Position numbers and translations under genes: made by a program
DNA from: Candidatus Zhuqueibacterota bacterium
GTDB lineage: Bacteria > Zhuqueibacterota > Zhuqueibacteria > Oceanimicrobiales > Oceanimicrobiaceae
DNA: 64,000 nt
Reading direction: 5' to 3'
Assembly: GCA_029261995.1 (NCBI GenBank)
Contig: JAJDAF010000063.1
Location: forward strand, 1 to 64,000
Notes under the pieces: generated by a model
What the model saw: only the letters and a program-made list of their open reading frames with translations
Told to the model about the DNA's origin: nothing
The model's database searches: none
Shown here: positions 1 to 6,852 of the stretch, piece by piece
Numbering within the stretch: the first letter of the stretch is position 1
Layout: the number at the start of each line of letters is the position of its first letter

Positions 1-140
1 TGAACGGAAAAACACCGATGGAAGTCTTCAAAACCGGCTTGTCAAAGAACTTCAAATGGCAGGAAAAAGCTAAAACAAAAGCCCAATAATTTATCAACGC
101 CCAGAGGAACCAACTGTCAGGTCAATACGATCATTGTACA
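1..140 (+). mobile_element. Right end of an IS481-like insertion sequence (remnant)
   Basis: The first coding frame of the window ends as a transposase C-terminus at 89. About 50 bp later lies a stretch (about 109-140) ending in TGTACA, which fits the TGT...ACA terminal dinucleotide habit of IS481-type elements. The left part is outside the window, so neither the other terminal repeat nor a target duplication can be tested. It sits just beyond the last attC-like site of the cassette array. Confidence 0.4.
3..89 (+). CDS. Transposase C-terminal fragment, IS481/integrase-core type (partial at window start)
   Basis: The frame starting at base 3 reads NGKTPMEVFKTGL followed by a Lys/Gln-rich tail and stops with TAA at 87-89. 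NGKTPxExF is the usual end of the catalytic core of IS481-like DDE transposases, which cut and join the ends of the element. Only 28 codons are in view and the start is beyond the window edge, so family assignment rests on this short motif. Whether the element is intact cannot be judged. Confidence 0.5.
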   Translation, partial: NGKTPMEVFKTGLSKNFKWQEKAKTKAQ

Positions 141-333
141 CTAAATCATCTCAAAAGGTGCCGTTTCTACAACAACCGTTAGCAAAGTGGCGGATGCATC
201 GCAAGGGCAATATCAATGCTCGCTCGCCACCCTTACAATCCGTCCGAAAAGTTCGTTTCCTCTCCCGATAACTTGCTCTTTCCTCCAGAAAAGTCCTGAT
301 TGAAAATCCAAATAGGTGCTGCAGCGCGGCTCA

Positions 334-397
334 GTTCAACCATTCGCTGCAGGCGGACGCAAAAAACGCGTCCGTTGCAGCTCTTATTTCGTTAGGG
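334..397 (-). repeat. attC-like recombination site 1 (end of cassette 3)
   Basis: Read on the minus strand the site opens with CCCTAAC (R''-like, 397-391) and closes with GTTGAAC (R', 340-334, a full GTTRRRY match). Between them lie two arms, GCTGCAACGGACGC and GCGTCCGCCTGCAGC, that pair around a short T-rich loop with one unpaired base, the geometry of integron attC sites. It overlaps the stop codon of the 346-residue gene, a common cassette arrangement. The first base of the R'' box departs from consensus. Confidence 0.65.
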
Positions 398-1432
398 CAA
401 GCTTTCACGCTTGATTCTTTTCAGGTATCTACGATAGCACCACCCAGATCGATTAGCCTCAATTGTATGATCAAAGTACTCAATTTCGAGCCAGTCGCCC
501 TCACGGTCAATGAGTTTTGTTACCAAATTTGGTGAAAGGACAGAAAGTACCTTTGAGTTCTTTGAAGTAGGTTTCTCTCTAAGATTGACAGAATGTGTAA
601 CGATGCAGTATATTTCGGTCTTGTTTGTCTCGATCTCCTCAAGTCTGCTGATTGTATCCTGGTAGGTACCATTGATTTCACTAATGATCCGCGCTTCTGA
701 TTCTTGATTCAAGCGCAATGAATAGACAAACAAAGCAAGGGATATGATAAGACTCAAGTAGAACTCAAAACTCAACCTGGTTTTCGGAGCACTGCGTACA
801 GATGACTGTACTGCTGCCGCCGTTCTTTGTGCCGCAGTGTCAGTAACGCCTGTTTCGGATTCAGCAATTATGAATCTCGTAAAGATCTGTTTATAGGACT
901 CTTCGACCGAATTGACGGCAGTACTGTCAATAAAAATATTGTCATAAATCTCTTGAAAAGAATGCGTAGCACGAACTGAATTGAGTAACTCCGCAAAGGA
1001 ATTTCTGATACCGACGTCCTTCATCACATCGGTAAACTGTTCGAAAGAAGACGTTGGCTGAAATGACCGAATTTGATCGCTAAGGTTCTCAAAGGCAGTT
1101 CTAAACTGAATGCCGTTGAGAGTTTTCTGTAGCTCGGCAAGTGGGCTCTCAAATTGAATCGCCTGCAAAGGGACCCTCAGGTCGTCCAAACTTTTCTGGA
1201 CACTGGCAGTTTGCATCGATTCGCGAAGCTGTTCCAAAGGATCAGAAACAACCAGTGGAATTGCATTTCTCAGTTGATCAAGAGGGTTCCGCTTGCCGGC
1301 CGAATAGAGAGATTCGTTCAATTTCCTCACTAGATCCCGAAACGGTGATTGTGTGAGTCTTTGTCTTCGAGCTAAACTCGACGGAAGACCAATCTTACCT
1401 TCCTTGTTCTTGTTTCCACTTTTACCTTTCAT
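392..1432 (-). CDS. Cassette gene: 16-residue-repeat protein with one membrane helix and a C-terminal SH3-like domain
   Basis: Not a recognised family as a whole. Residues 50-168 hold about eight units of 13-16 residues, starting near positions 50, 65, 81, 97, 113, 129, 145 and 158, each with the pattern (P/S)-(L/F)-x-(E/Q/D)-(L/F), and probably helical. One transmembrane helix lies at about 221-240. Residues 276-340 look like a bacterial SH3 domain (NLREKPTSKNSKV followed by a GDWLEIEY strand), usually a peptide or cell-wall binding module. The repeats would face the cytoplasm and the SH3 domain the periplasm if the helix follows the positive-inside rule. It is the single gene of the last cassette, on the same strand as the rest of the array, and is AT-rich. 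The start ATG has no clear ribosome site. Confidence 0.7.
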   Translation of the reverse strand: MKGKSGNKNKEGKIGLPSSLARRQRLTQSPFRDLVRKLNESLYSAGKRNPLDQLRNAIPLVVSDPLEQLRESMQTASVQKSLDDLRVPLQAIQFESPLAELQKTLNGIQFRTAFENLSDQIRSFQPTSSFEQFTDVMKDVGIRNSFAELLNSVRATHSFQEIYDNIFIDSTAVNSVEESYKQIFTRFIIAESETGVTDTAAQRTAAAVQSSVRSAPKTRLSFEFYLSLIISLALFVYSLRLNQESEARIISEINGTYQDTISRLEEIETNKTEIYCIVTHSVNLREKPTSKNSKVLSVLSPNLVTKLIDREGDWLEIEYFDHTIEANRSGWCYRRYLKRIKRESLP

Positions 1433-1532
1433 GATATTCTTAAGCTAGGCTAAGTACAGTGGATGTTCCGCGCCCTTCTAAGTAATTGGCCTTCTCAATT
1501 GCTTCCAGTTCAAAGTCCCAGCGGGATTCAGA

Positions 1533-1659
1533 GGCTAACGGCCAGTTGAACGGTGGCCATTTAACACTAAACTTTGAAGAACAAAGTGAACTACATAAGC
1601 TGCAAATTTCAAAAATCACGCACGACAAATGGCCGTCAGCTCAAACTGAACCGTTAGGC
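1533..1659 (-). repeat. attC-like recombination site 2 (end of cassette 2)
   Basis: On the minus strand it begins with GCCTAAC (1659-1653, full RYYYAAC match) and ends with GTTAGCC (1539-1533, one mismatch to GTTRRRY). The inner arms GGCCATTT and AAATGGCC pair perfectly and continue outward through an imperfect GTTCAA(A)CTG stem with an extra unpaired base. Its 127 bp is close to the length of Vibrio-type repeats. It lies about 80 bp after the stop of the 159-residue gene. Confidence 0.6.
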
Positions 1660-1738
1660 ATTCGTGTCAACCCAATCGGGGGAATTGCCGCCAGTGGAGT
1701 GTCTGGTGTCTGGCTAGAAACAAATGCCGCTAGTGTTT

Positions 1739-2218
1739 CTATTTCGTTGTTAATTTCTTCTTTTTTATGTCAGCTTGGGCTTTAAGCATCTTGGCTATAA
1801 CTTGTTGAGCCGCCCATGAGAGCTTACCTTGATCTTCAATTATGACGGCACTCTCGTCAGATGCTTGCAGAACCATCATCCTAGCAGAAAACTCAAGTCT
1901 ATATCTCTTTTCACTTAGTTCTTGCTCATACCAATACGAAATGTCTCCATCCAAAAAACTAAGATGTGGGTTTGTTTCCGTTTCTTCAAACAAGTTGTAT
2001 TCCTTTGCAATCTTCTTAATCTTGGCTTTTGATAGTTTTGCCCTTTTCACTTTTTTGTTGTGAGCTAGAATCTCCCCTGTTTTCTTAACAATTTGTTCAC
2101 TCTTTACTGAAAACTCCTCGCCATCCATATTTATATTAGCCGTGTAATCCATTTGAGGGTAGGCCATGCTGTGAACCACGAACAATATCACTACGGAAAA
2201 CAACCAATGATTCTTCAT
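1739..2218 (-). CDS. Cassette gene: small secreted protein of an unrecognised family (paralogue A)
   Basis: A 159-residue protein with an N-terminal signal peptide (about residues 1-21, cut near SMAYPQ), so probably periplasmic or secreted. The rest shares a clear domain with the 231-residue product at 2920-3615: both contain a TNPHL-x2-LDGDI-x-YW-x-EQ-x-LS block, an LEFSAR block and a VII-x-DQ-x2-LSW block. The family is not one I recognise and no catalytic motif is evident. The many charged residues after the signal peptide and a Lys-rich end suggest a soluble helical protein. The gene starts 21 bp after the upstream cassette gene on the same strand and is followed by an attC-like site. Confidence 0.65.
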   Translation of the reverse strand: MKNHWLFSVVILFVVHSMAYPQMDYTANINMDGEEFSVKSEQIVKKTGEILAHNKKVKRAKLSKAKIKKIAKEYNLFEETETNPHLSFLDGDISYWYEQELSEKRYRLEFSARMMVLQASDESAVIIEDQGKLSWAAQQVIAKMLKAQADIKKKKLTTK

Positions 2219-2239
2219 GACAAGCTCCGTTCTTGATTC

Positions 2240-2725
2240 TTAGTGAAAACAATTAACTTTACTAATAAGATCATTAAAATTGACCCTATATTTATCTGGA
2301 TAGTTTAAAGACTCGATAATTGTAATTGTCTCTTTCAACTGCGGACAAATCGCAGATTTCAGTATGGATCGCTCGGCCAAGTCTTGCATATAAAGTAGAG
2401 AGATTCTTTCATATATGCCCATAATGTAGTTCAAATCATCGATTAACAATTTCTTATCAGAAAATTGTTTCTCTTTATAAACAGTTTTGAGTCTTGCAAA
2501 GGCTTTCAAAAAGTCTCTTGATTCCAACTGGCTAATAGCTTCGATGGCTATTATTCTCTTTTCAGACGTTGTATTTTGTCGAATTTGAATTACTCCGAAG
2601 ATAATTCCTGACAACACAGCCAAATTGCTCAATATAGTCGTGTATATCAACAAGTTATCCAAAGTCGATTTGTGATTGCCATTCCCCATCGTATTCTCAC
2701 GATTACTAGGATAATTCCCTAACAT
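2240..2725 (-). CDS. Cassette gene: single-pass membrane protein, DUF4760-like
   Basis: The 161-residue product has one hydrophobic helix at about residues 26-47 (NLAVLSGIIFGVIQIRQN), then a soluble helical tail with a pattern typical of small DUF4760-type membrane proteins: a basic TSEKR just after the helix and regularly spaced Phe/Leu. No function is known for that family. A second ATG at codon 13 is an alternative start, which would drop a hydrophilic leader. It is the first gene of cassette 2 and probably cotranscribed with the secreted protein downstream (21-bp gap), suggesting the two act together. Confidence 0.6.
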   Translation of the reverse strand: MLGNYPSNRENTMGNGNHKSTLDNLLIYTTILSNLAVLSGIIFGVIQIRQNTTSEKRIIAIEAISQLESRDFLKAFARLKTVYKEKQFSDKKLLIDDLNYIMGIYERISLLYMQDLAERSILKSAICPQLKETITIIESLNYPDKYRVNFNDLISKVNCFH

Positions 2726-2744
2726 TTTCGCATGAACGGCGCCG

Positions 2745-2849
2745 ATTTAACTTTAAGCAGCTTTGACTAATCACCGAAATTTGAGAGAATACGCGAAACC
2801 TGGAAATCACCCCTAAGCAAAGGCGTCTGACTCAATGCGATAGTTAGAC
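2745..2849 (-). repeat. attC-like recombination site 3 (end of cassette 1)
   Basis: Minus-strand boxes GTCTAAC (2849-2843) and GTTAAAT (2751-2745) both match the RYYYAAC and GTTRRRY consensus in full. An inner pairing of GCCTTTG with CAAAGCTGC is imperfect. The 105-bp size is in the attC range and the site lies between cassette genes, 70 bp after one stop and 19 bp before the next start. The inner stem is the weak point. Confidence 0.5.
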
Positions 2850-2919
2850 ACAAATTTCTCACTACTTGGAAAGAGCCTGGTATGCTGAGATTGACATCGA
2901 ATTAATTTAGATGGATCGA

Positions 2920-3615
2920 TTACTTTGGCGTTGTTCGTTTATTTTCATATTGTTTTTCTTCTTTTAAAAGGTTTCCCATAACTTTTTCAGCATGCCAGGA
3001 AAGCTGACTTTGGTCCAGGATAATAACGCCCGTTCTTTCTGCGGCATCCAAAACGATTCTTCTTGCAGAAAATTCAAGTGCCAGCCTTTCGAAACTAAGT
3101 TTTTGTTCGCTCCAATAGGCTATATCTCCATCTAGATAACCGAGGTGAGGATTAGTCGCGGTTTCGCTCAGCAATCCAAATTCATTTGCCAAACCGCGAA
3201 TCTGGGATCTTGTTATCTTAGCTCCAGTATCGAATCGTTTTGTTAAAGTAGGATCAAGGAGTTTCTTTACTGTTTTTTGGAACTCTTCTTCGTTGATTCG
3301 AAGTTGTTGCCCGTCTATATTGAGATCAATTGGATATGTTACTATTCGATGATTACTAGAATCTGTAGGACTAATAGGGTCTCGAGCATTGGGTTGCCTC
3401 GGTATCGTTAAAGAAACAAAATAAGTAATTAGAGAAGTTGAGGCAATCAGAATCGTGGTGAATATCCAGGCCTTACTCTGGATTACATATAATAGAATAC
3501 CCTTTTCACCCTTTTGTCTCTTCCCAACAATTATTTGAATAGTTGAAAGTATTATGAAAAGAAGAGTAATACCTGACAAGAGTGGCAACAGATATGACTT
3601 GGCAAATAGATCCAT
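2920..3615 (-). CDS. Cassette gene: two-helix membrane protein with the same unknown domain (paralogue B)
   Basis: A 231-residue protein with two membrane helices (about 10-32 and 50-72) followed by a domain (about 100-225) homologous to the secreted 159-residue product at 1739-2218. Shared blocks are ETATNPHLGYLDGDIAYW, LEFSAR and ILDQSQLSWHAE. With two helices the domain should be on the same side as the N-terminus, while in paralogue A it is exported by a signal peptide; the topology of B therefore needs an outside N-terminus or a cytoplasmic domain. The gene follows the 142-residue membrane protein by 13 bp. Function unknown; the composition is AT-rich like the rest of the array. Confidence 0.65.
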   Translation of the reverse strand: MDLFAKSYLLPLLSGITLLFIILSTIQIIVGKRQKGEKGILLYVIQSKAWIFTTILIASTSLITYFVSLTIPRQPNARDPISPTDSSNHRIVTYPIDLNIDGQQLRINEEEFQKTVKKLLDPTLTKRFDTGAKITRSQIRGLANEFGLLSETATNPHLGYLDGDIAYWSEQKLSFERLALEFSARRIVLDAAERTGVIILDQSQLSWHAEKVMGNLLKEEKQYENKRTTPK

Positions 3616-3628
3616 TTATGTCATACTC

Positions 3629-4057
3629 CTAAGTCTCATTATTCAGATTATAGAATATGATTTTAGAGATTAGTGCATACACCAAGGTCATAAAAAGTAA
3701 GGCGAATTCCACGTTTCTCAAGAAATTAATGTCAATTTGACCCACGTGTTTTCCATAACAACCAACGAAAAGCACAATGCAAGTAACAAGAATAACTACG
3801 GGGAAAAAAACAAACAGAAATCCAGAAAAAAAATTAGAACTAATTTTATTTTCACCGAAATGGTAATCCGTCGTTATTGATGCAGCCATCGCACTCGTGA
3901 AAAACAAGAACGGTCCGTCAATTAGAATTTGGCTGTAACTGATATCGTAGTCCTTAAGTAAGTTACTCAAACCTATGATTATCCAAAGCTGCAACAAACC
4001 GAAGAAGGTTGTGACTAACAACCAAAAAAAGCTTTTCCCAAACAAGTTCATTTGCAT
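3629..4057 (-). CDS. Cassette gene: four-helix membrane protein, unknown
   Basis: The 142-residue product is very hydrophobic with about four predicted membrane spans (around 8-30, 42-60, 73-98 and 112-136) and no recognised motif. It is the first gene of cassette 1 and ends 13 bp before the 231-residue gene, so the two membrane proteins are probably made together. An attC-like box at 4139-4145 lies 80 bp upstream of its start, as expected when a preceding cassette ends there. It could be an immunity, channel or sensor component, but nothing in the sequence decides. Confidence 0.55.
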   Translation of the reverse strand: MQMNLFGKSFFWLLVTTFFGLLQLWIIIGLSNLLKDYDISYSQILIDGPFLFFTSAMAASITTDYHFGENKISSNFFSGFLFVFFPVVILVTCIVLFVGCYGKHVGQIDINFLRNVEFALLFMTLVYALISKIIFYNLNNET

Positions 4058-4138
4058 CGTTTCATAGCTTTGATTAGTGATGCTTTAATTCATTTGCCCA
4101 TCAGTTGGGCTATTGTCATTCAACGAGCCAGCATGAGT

Positions 4139-4191
4139 GTCTAACAAAGGATTCTACAGTTTTCTCAAGAACTGCCGAACCTGGGTTGACC
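4139..4191 (-). repeat. attC-like recombination site 4 (upstream border of cassette 1)
   Basis: On the minus strand it runs from GGTCAAC (4191-4185, one mismatch) to GTTAGAC (4145-4139, full GTTRRRY). The inner arms GGTTCGGCAGTT and AACTGTAGAATCC pair with a single extra A, the bulge expected in attC folds. At 53 bp it is short, near the minimum seen for attC sites. The R' box is the most convincing part. Confidence 0.5.
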
Positions 4192-4597
4192 ATCAGACAA
4201 AGGGCGCCAATAGAGCCGAAAACCTAACTCCAAAACACCCCATTTCCGGGTGGATCTCAAGAAACTGGACAGCTCCCAAGCTCGACATGCCGCTGGACAG
4301 AGGTTGCGTGTGGCCCGCGCCTGGTGTTTGTGTTGTTGGATGAGTCTGCCATGTTCAATTCCCCTGTCTTGGGCATGAGACTCGAAATCCCCATCCGGTA
4401 ACAGTCACAGATGCCGGAGTCGGTTGATGGGAGACGGTTTCATGAGACGCTGTCTTAAGATAGGAATGACTGGAGGTGTTGTCAAGGAGAAATTGTGGAG
4501 AAGGAGATTTTTGTGGATGGTGGATGGAAGATAGTAGATAGAAGATTGGGAGTCCTGAGGTGCTTTCCTGGGGTCTTGACACCTGGAGACGTGGGAT
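4192..4597. other. Gene-free stretch
   Basis: No convincing gene. Short open frames on both strands are Pro/Ser-rich or low in complexity and lack ribosome sites. The last part (about 4495-4560) is purine-rich and leads into the minisatellite. Confidence 0.5.
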
Positions 4598-5160
4598 TAT
4601 GGCTTTGTTCCGTGGGCCCGTGGTTTTGTTATTTGGCTCGGAAATTCTGTACTTTGGTCGCGTCCATCGATTCCGTGGTGCGGAAATTTTGTTATTTGGT
4701 CCGGATGGACCGTTGTTTTGCCCGGATGGAATGCTCTTTTGTCAAAAATTTCTCTGACGTGGTCAAAAAATATTGTGACTTGGTCCTTATGGATCATTGT
4801 TTAGTCCGGATGGATTGTAGTTTGGTCTTGATGGACTCTTGCGTGGTCAAAAAAGAGTGTAGTTTGGTCTCGATGGACTCTTGCGCGGTTAAAAAAGAGT
4901 GTAGTTTGGTCTCGATGGACTCTTGTGTGGTCGAAAAAGAGTGTAGTTTGGTCTCGATGGACTCTTGTGTGGTCAAAAAAGATTGTAGTTTGGTCTCGAT
5001 GGACTCTTGCGTGGTCGAAAAAGAGTGTAGTTTGGTCTCGATGGACTCTTCCGTGGTCAATTAATTTCCTTGCGTGGTCCTGTTGGATTGTAGTTTGGTC
5101 AGAAAATTGTCTGGCGTGGTCCCGTTGGATTGTTCTTTGTTTCAGAAATTTCATGGCTTG
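4598..5160. repeat. Degenerate 21/42-bp tandem repeat (minisatellite)
   Basis: From about 4800 to 5060 there are roughly six near-identical 42-bp units built of two 21-bp halves, one around GTAGTTTGGTCTCGATGGAC and one around TCTTGCGTGGTCAAAAAAGA. Both flanks (4598-4800 and 5060-5160) hold older, more diverged copies in the same 21-bp phase. As 21 is a multiple of three, several frames on both strands stay open and encode seven-residue patterns, for example plus-strand WSxxxxx heptads and minus-strand ESIETKLxSFxTTQ units. On the minus strand one frame runs from 5226 to 4597 with a single stop at 4801-4803. No frame has a clear ribosome site, so this is called a repeat and not a gene. Confidence 0.85.
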
Positions 5161-5386
5161 ATCAGGAATTTCTCTAATGGCGCAGGCCGGCGCTTGTTTT
5201 TGACGAGTTCTTCCGGTTGTGCTCAAGTTTCAACCCAGCGGTGTCGAAAAGCGGGCCAATGCCGGAAGCCTGCATGTGAAGGGTCACCCGTTGACCTCGA
5301 GAATGAACTCCGTTCAGAACATCCCACTTCCGTTGTCCCACAGCCGCCCCTGGCCGCTCATAGATAGGTTTGCTTCATCCTTTATC

Positions 5387-6790
5387 TCAGCTCCGTGTGC
5401 TCTTTTGCTTTTCAACATCTTCAATGGTCTTGGGTTTTTTCTTGCCTAGCAACTGGTATCCATCTGAGGTGATAACAAAATCTTCTTCGTTCCTGATGCC
5501 GCCAAAATCTTTATAGGCTTCAAGGTTATCGTAATTTATAAAATCAGTAAAACGCTTTTCAGCTCTCCACATATCGATTAGTGAAGGTATAAAATAAATT
5601 CCCGGTTCAATTGTAAGCACCATTCCCGGTACTAACGGCTTCGCCAGGCGTAATGACTTTATTCCAAACTGAGTGCTTTTTGGCTTTCCGGCGTAGCCAA
5701 CATACACTTCTCCCAGGTTCTCCATGTCATGGACATCAAGCCCCATTTGATGGCCTACCCCGCATGGGAAGAACATTGCATGTGCACCCAATTGTATGGC
5801 TTCTTCGACATTGCCCATCATTAAACCCAGGTCATTCAGGCCTTCAACAATTACCCTGCAAGATTCGTAATGAACATCTATAAATGGCAGTCCGGGAGCC
5901 AGCATCTCAATCGCTGCATTATGAGATGCCAAGACGATATTGTAAACCTCCCTCTGGCGTTCTGAAAATGACGCACTGACGGGCATTGTACTCGATAAAT
6001 CACCTGCGTACCCCATGGCGGTTTCCGCACCGCAATCGAGAAGGAACATGTCGCCACCCTGCAACTGATTGCCATGATAATGGTTATGTAGTGTTTCACC
6101 ATGCACTGTGGCAATTATGGGGAAAGCGATATTACCGCCATCTCGAACTGGAATTTCCTGTACTTTGGCTGCAATTTCCGATTCCATGATACCGGGCTGA
6201 ACCATTTGCATAGCAGCCACATGCATATCAACGCTGGTATTGACCGCCTTTTCAATTTCTGCAAGCTCTTCATCGGATTTAATTTCACGTTGTGCAACCA
6301 CAGCTTTGATGAGCGCAACAGACTCGGTTTTCTGAGTTTCATTTGGCTTAATATCCAGCCAGTTAGATAGCTTGATTTTGTTATCAGTCCGGTATTGGGG
6401 CAACACGTGTATTTGCCTGCCTGCGGTCACAGCCTTTTTCAGGAATTTCTCCAGGTCAAGAATGGTCCCGGTATTCTCAATGCCAGCCTTCCGTGCCTGT
6501 TCTTTGAGTGGCGGGTGATGTCCCATCCAAACAAAATCTTCAACAGTCAGGTCATTTCCAAAAATATAATCCTTGCCCTCATCAACATCTACAATACCTG
6601 CTAAGCCGGCGGTATTTAAACCAAAATAGTAAAGGAAGGAACTGTCCTGCCTGAAATGGTAGGGATTGTCCGCGTAATTCATTGGACTTTCATCATTCCC
6701 CATAAATACAGCAATCCCTGAATCGAGATGGGTTCTTAAATCATGGCGCCTACTTAAATAAGTTTGAGCTTTGAACATGGCTTTTCCCAT
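5387..6790 (-). CDS. Xaa-Pro aminopeptidase (M24B family, aminopeptidase P)
   Basis: A cytoplasmic di-metal peptidase that removes the first residue from peptides with Pro in second place. The 467-residue protein has the N-terminal aminopeptidase P domain (about 1-165) and the C-terminal pita-bread fold with all five ligands: D252 (LLDCGAE), D264 (GYAGDLSS), H347 (GVGHQMG), E395 (TIEPGIYF) and E436 (IRNEEDF). Length is usual for the family. Two starts are possible, ATG at 6790 or the ATG four codons later, which has GGGA in front. There is no signal peptide. It lies alone between the minisatellite and the MutS-like gene, same strand, 62 bp from the latter. Confidence 0.93.
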   Translation of the reverse strand: MGKAMFKAQTYLSRRHDLRTHLDSGIAVFMGNDESPMNYADNPYHFRQDSSFLYYFGLNTAGLAGIVDVDEGKDYIFGNDLTVEDFVWMGHHPPLKEQARKAGIENTGTILDLEKFLKKAVTAGRQIHVLPQYRTDNKIKLSNWLDIKPNETQKTESVALIKAVVAQREIKSDEELAEIEKAVNTSVDMHVAAMQMVQPGIMESEIAAKVQEIPVRDGGNIAFPIIATVHGETLHNHYHGNQLQGGDMFLLDCGAETAMGYAGDLSSTMPVSASFSERQREVYNIVLASHNAAIEMLAPGLPFIDVHYESCRVIVEGLNDLGLMMGNVEEAIQLGAHAMFFPCGVGHQMGLDVHDMENLGEVYVGYAGKPKSTQFGIKSLRLAKPLVPGMVLTIEPGIYFIPSLIDMWRAEKRFTDFINYDNLEAYKDFGGIRNEEDFVITSDGYQLLGKKKPKTIEDVEKQKSTRS

Positions 6791-6852
6791 TCATATTCTT
6801 TTTGAATTCTGTAAAATGACTACCGGAATTGGCTGCAAAGACAAATCTACCG

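Noticed and set aside
180-235. Short inverted repeat GTGGCG/CGCCAC between the IS remnant and the first attC-like site
   Set aside because: Six-bp arms with a long loop are expected by chance and no consensus boxes flank it in attC order.
1486-1785. Plus-strand open frame across the attC-like site at 1533-1659
   Set aside because: It covers a recombination-site hairpin, has no family match and opposes all neighbouring genes.
4355-4582. Possible additional cassette gene on the minus strand (75 codons)
   Set aside because: Pro/Ser-rich composition, no ribosome site, no attC-like site on its far side.
4800-5060. CRISPR array
   Set aside because: The 42-bp units are contiguous with no spacers and the flanks are diverged copies of the same repeat.
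4495-5226. Open frames of 60-190 codons on both strands in the minisatellite
   Set aside because: They exist because the unit length is a multiple of three, they overlap each other in all frames, and none has a ribosome site or known motif.
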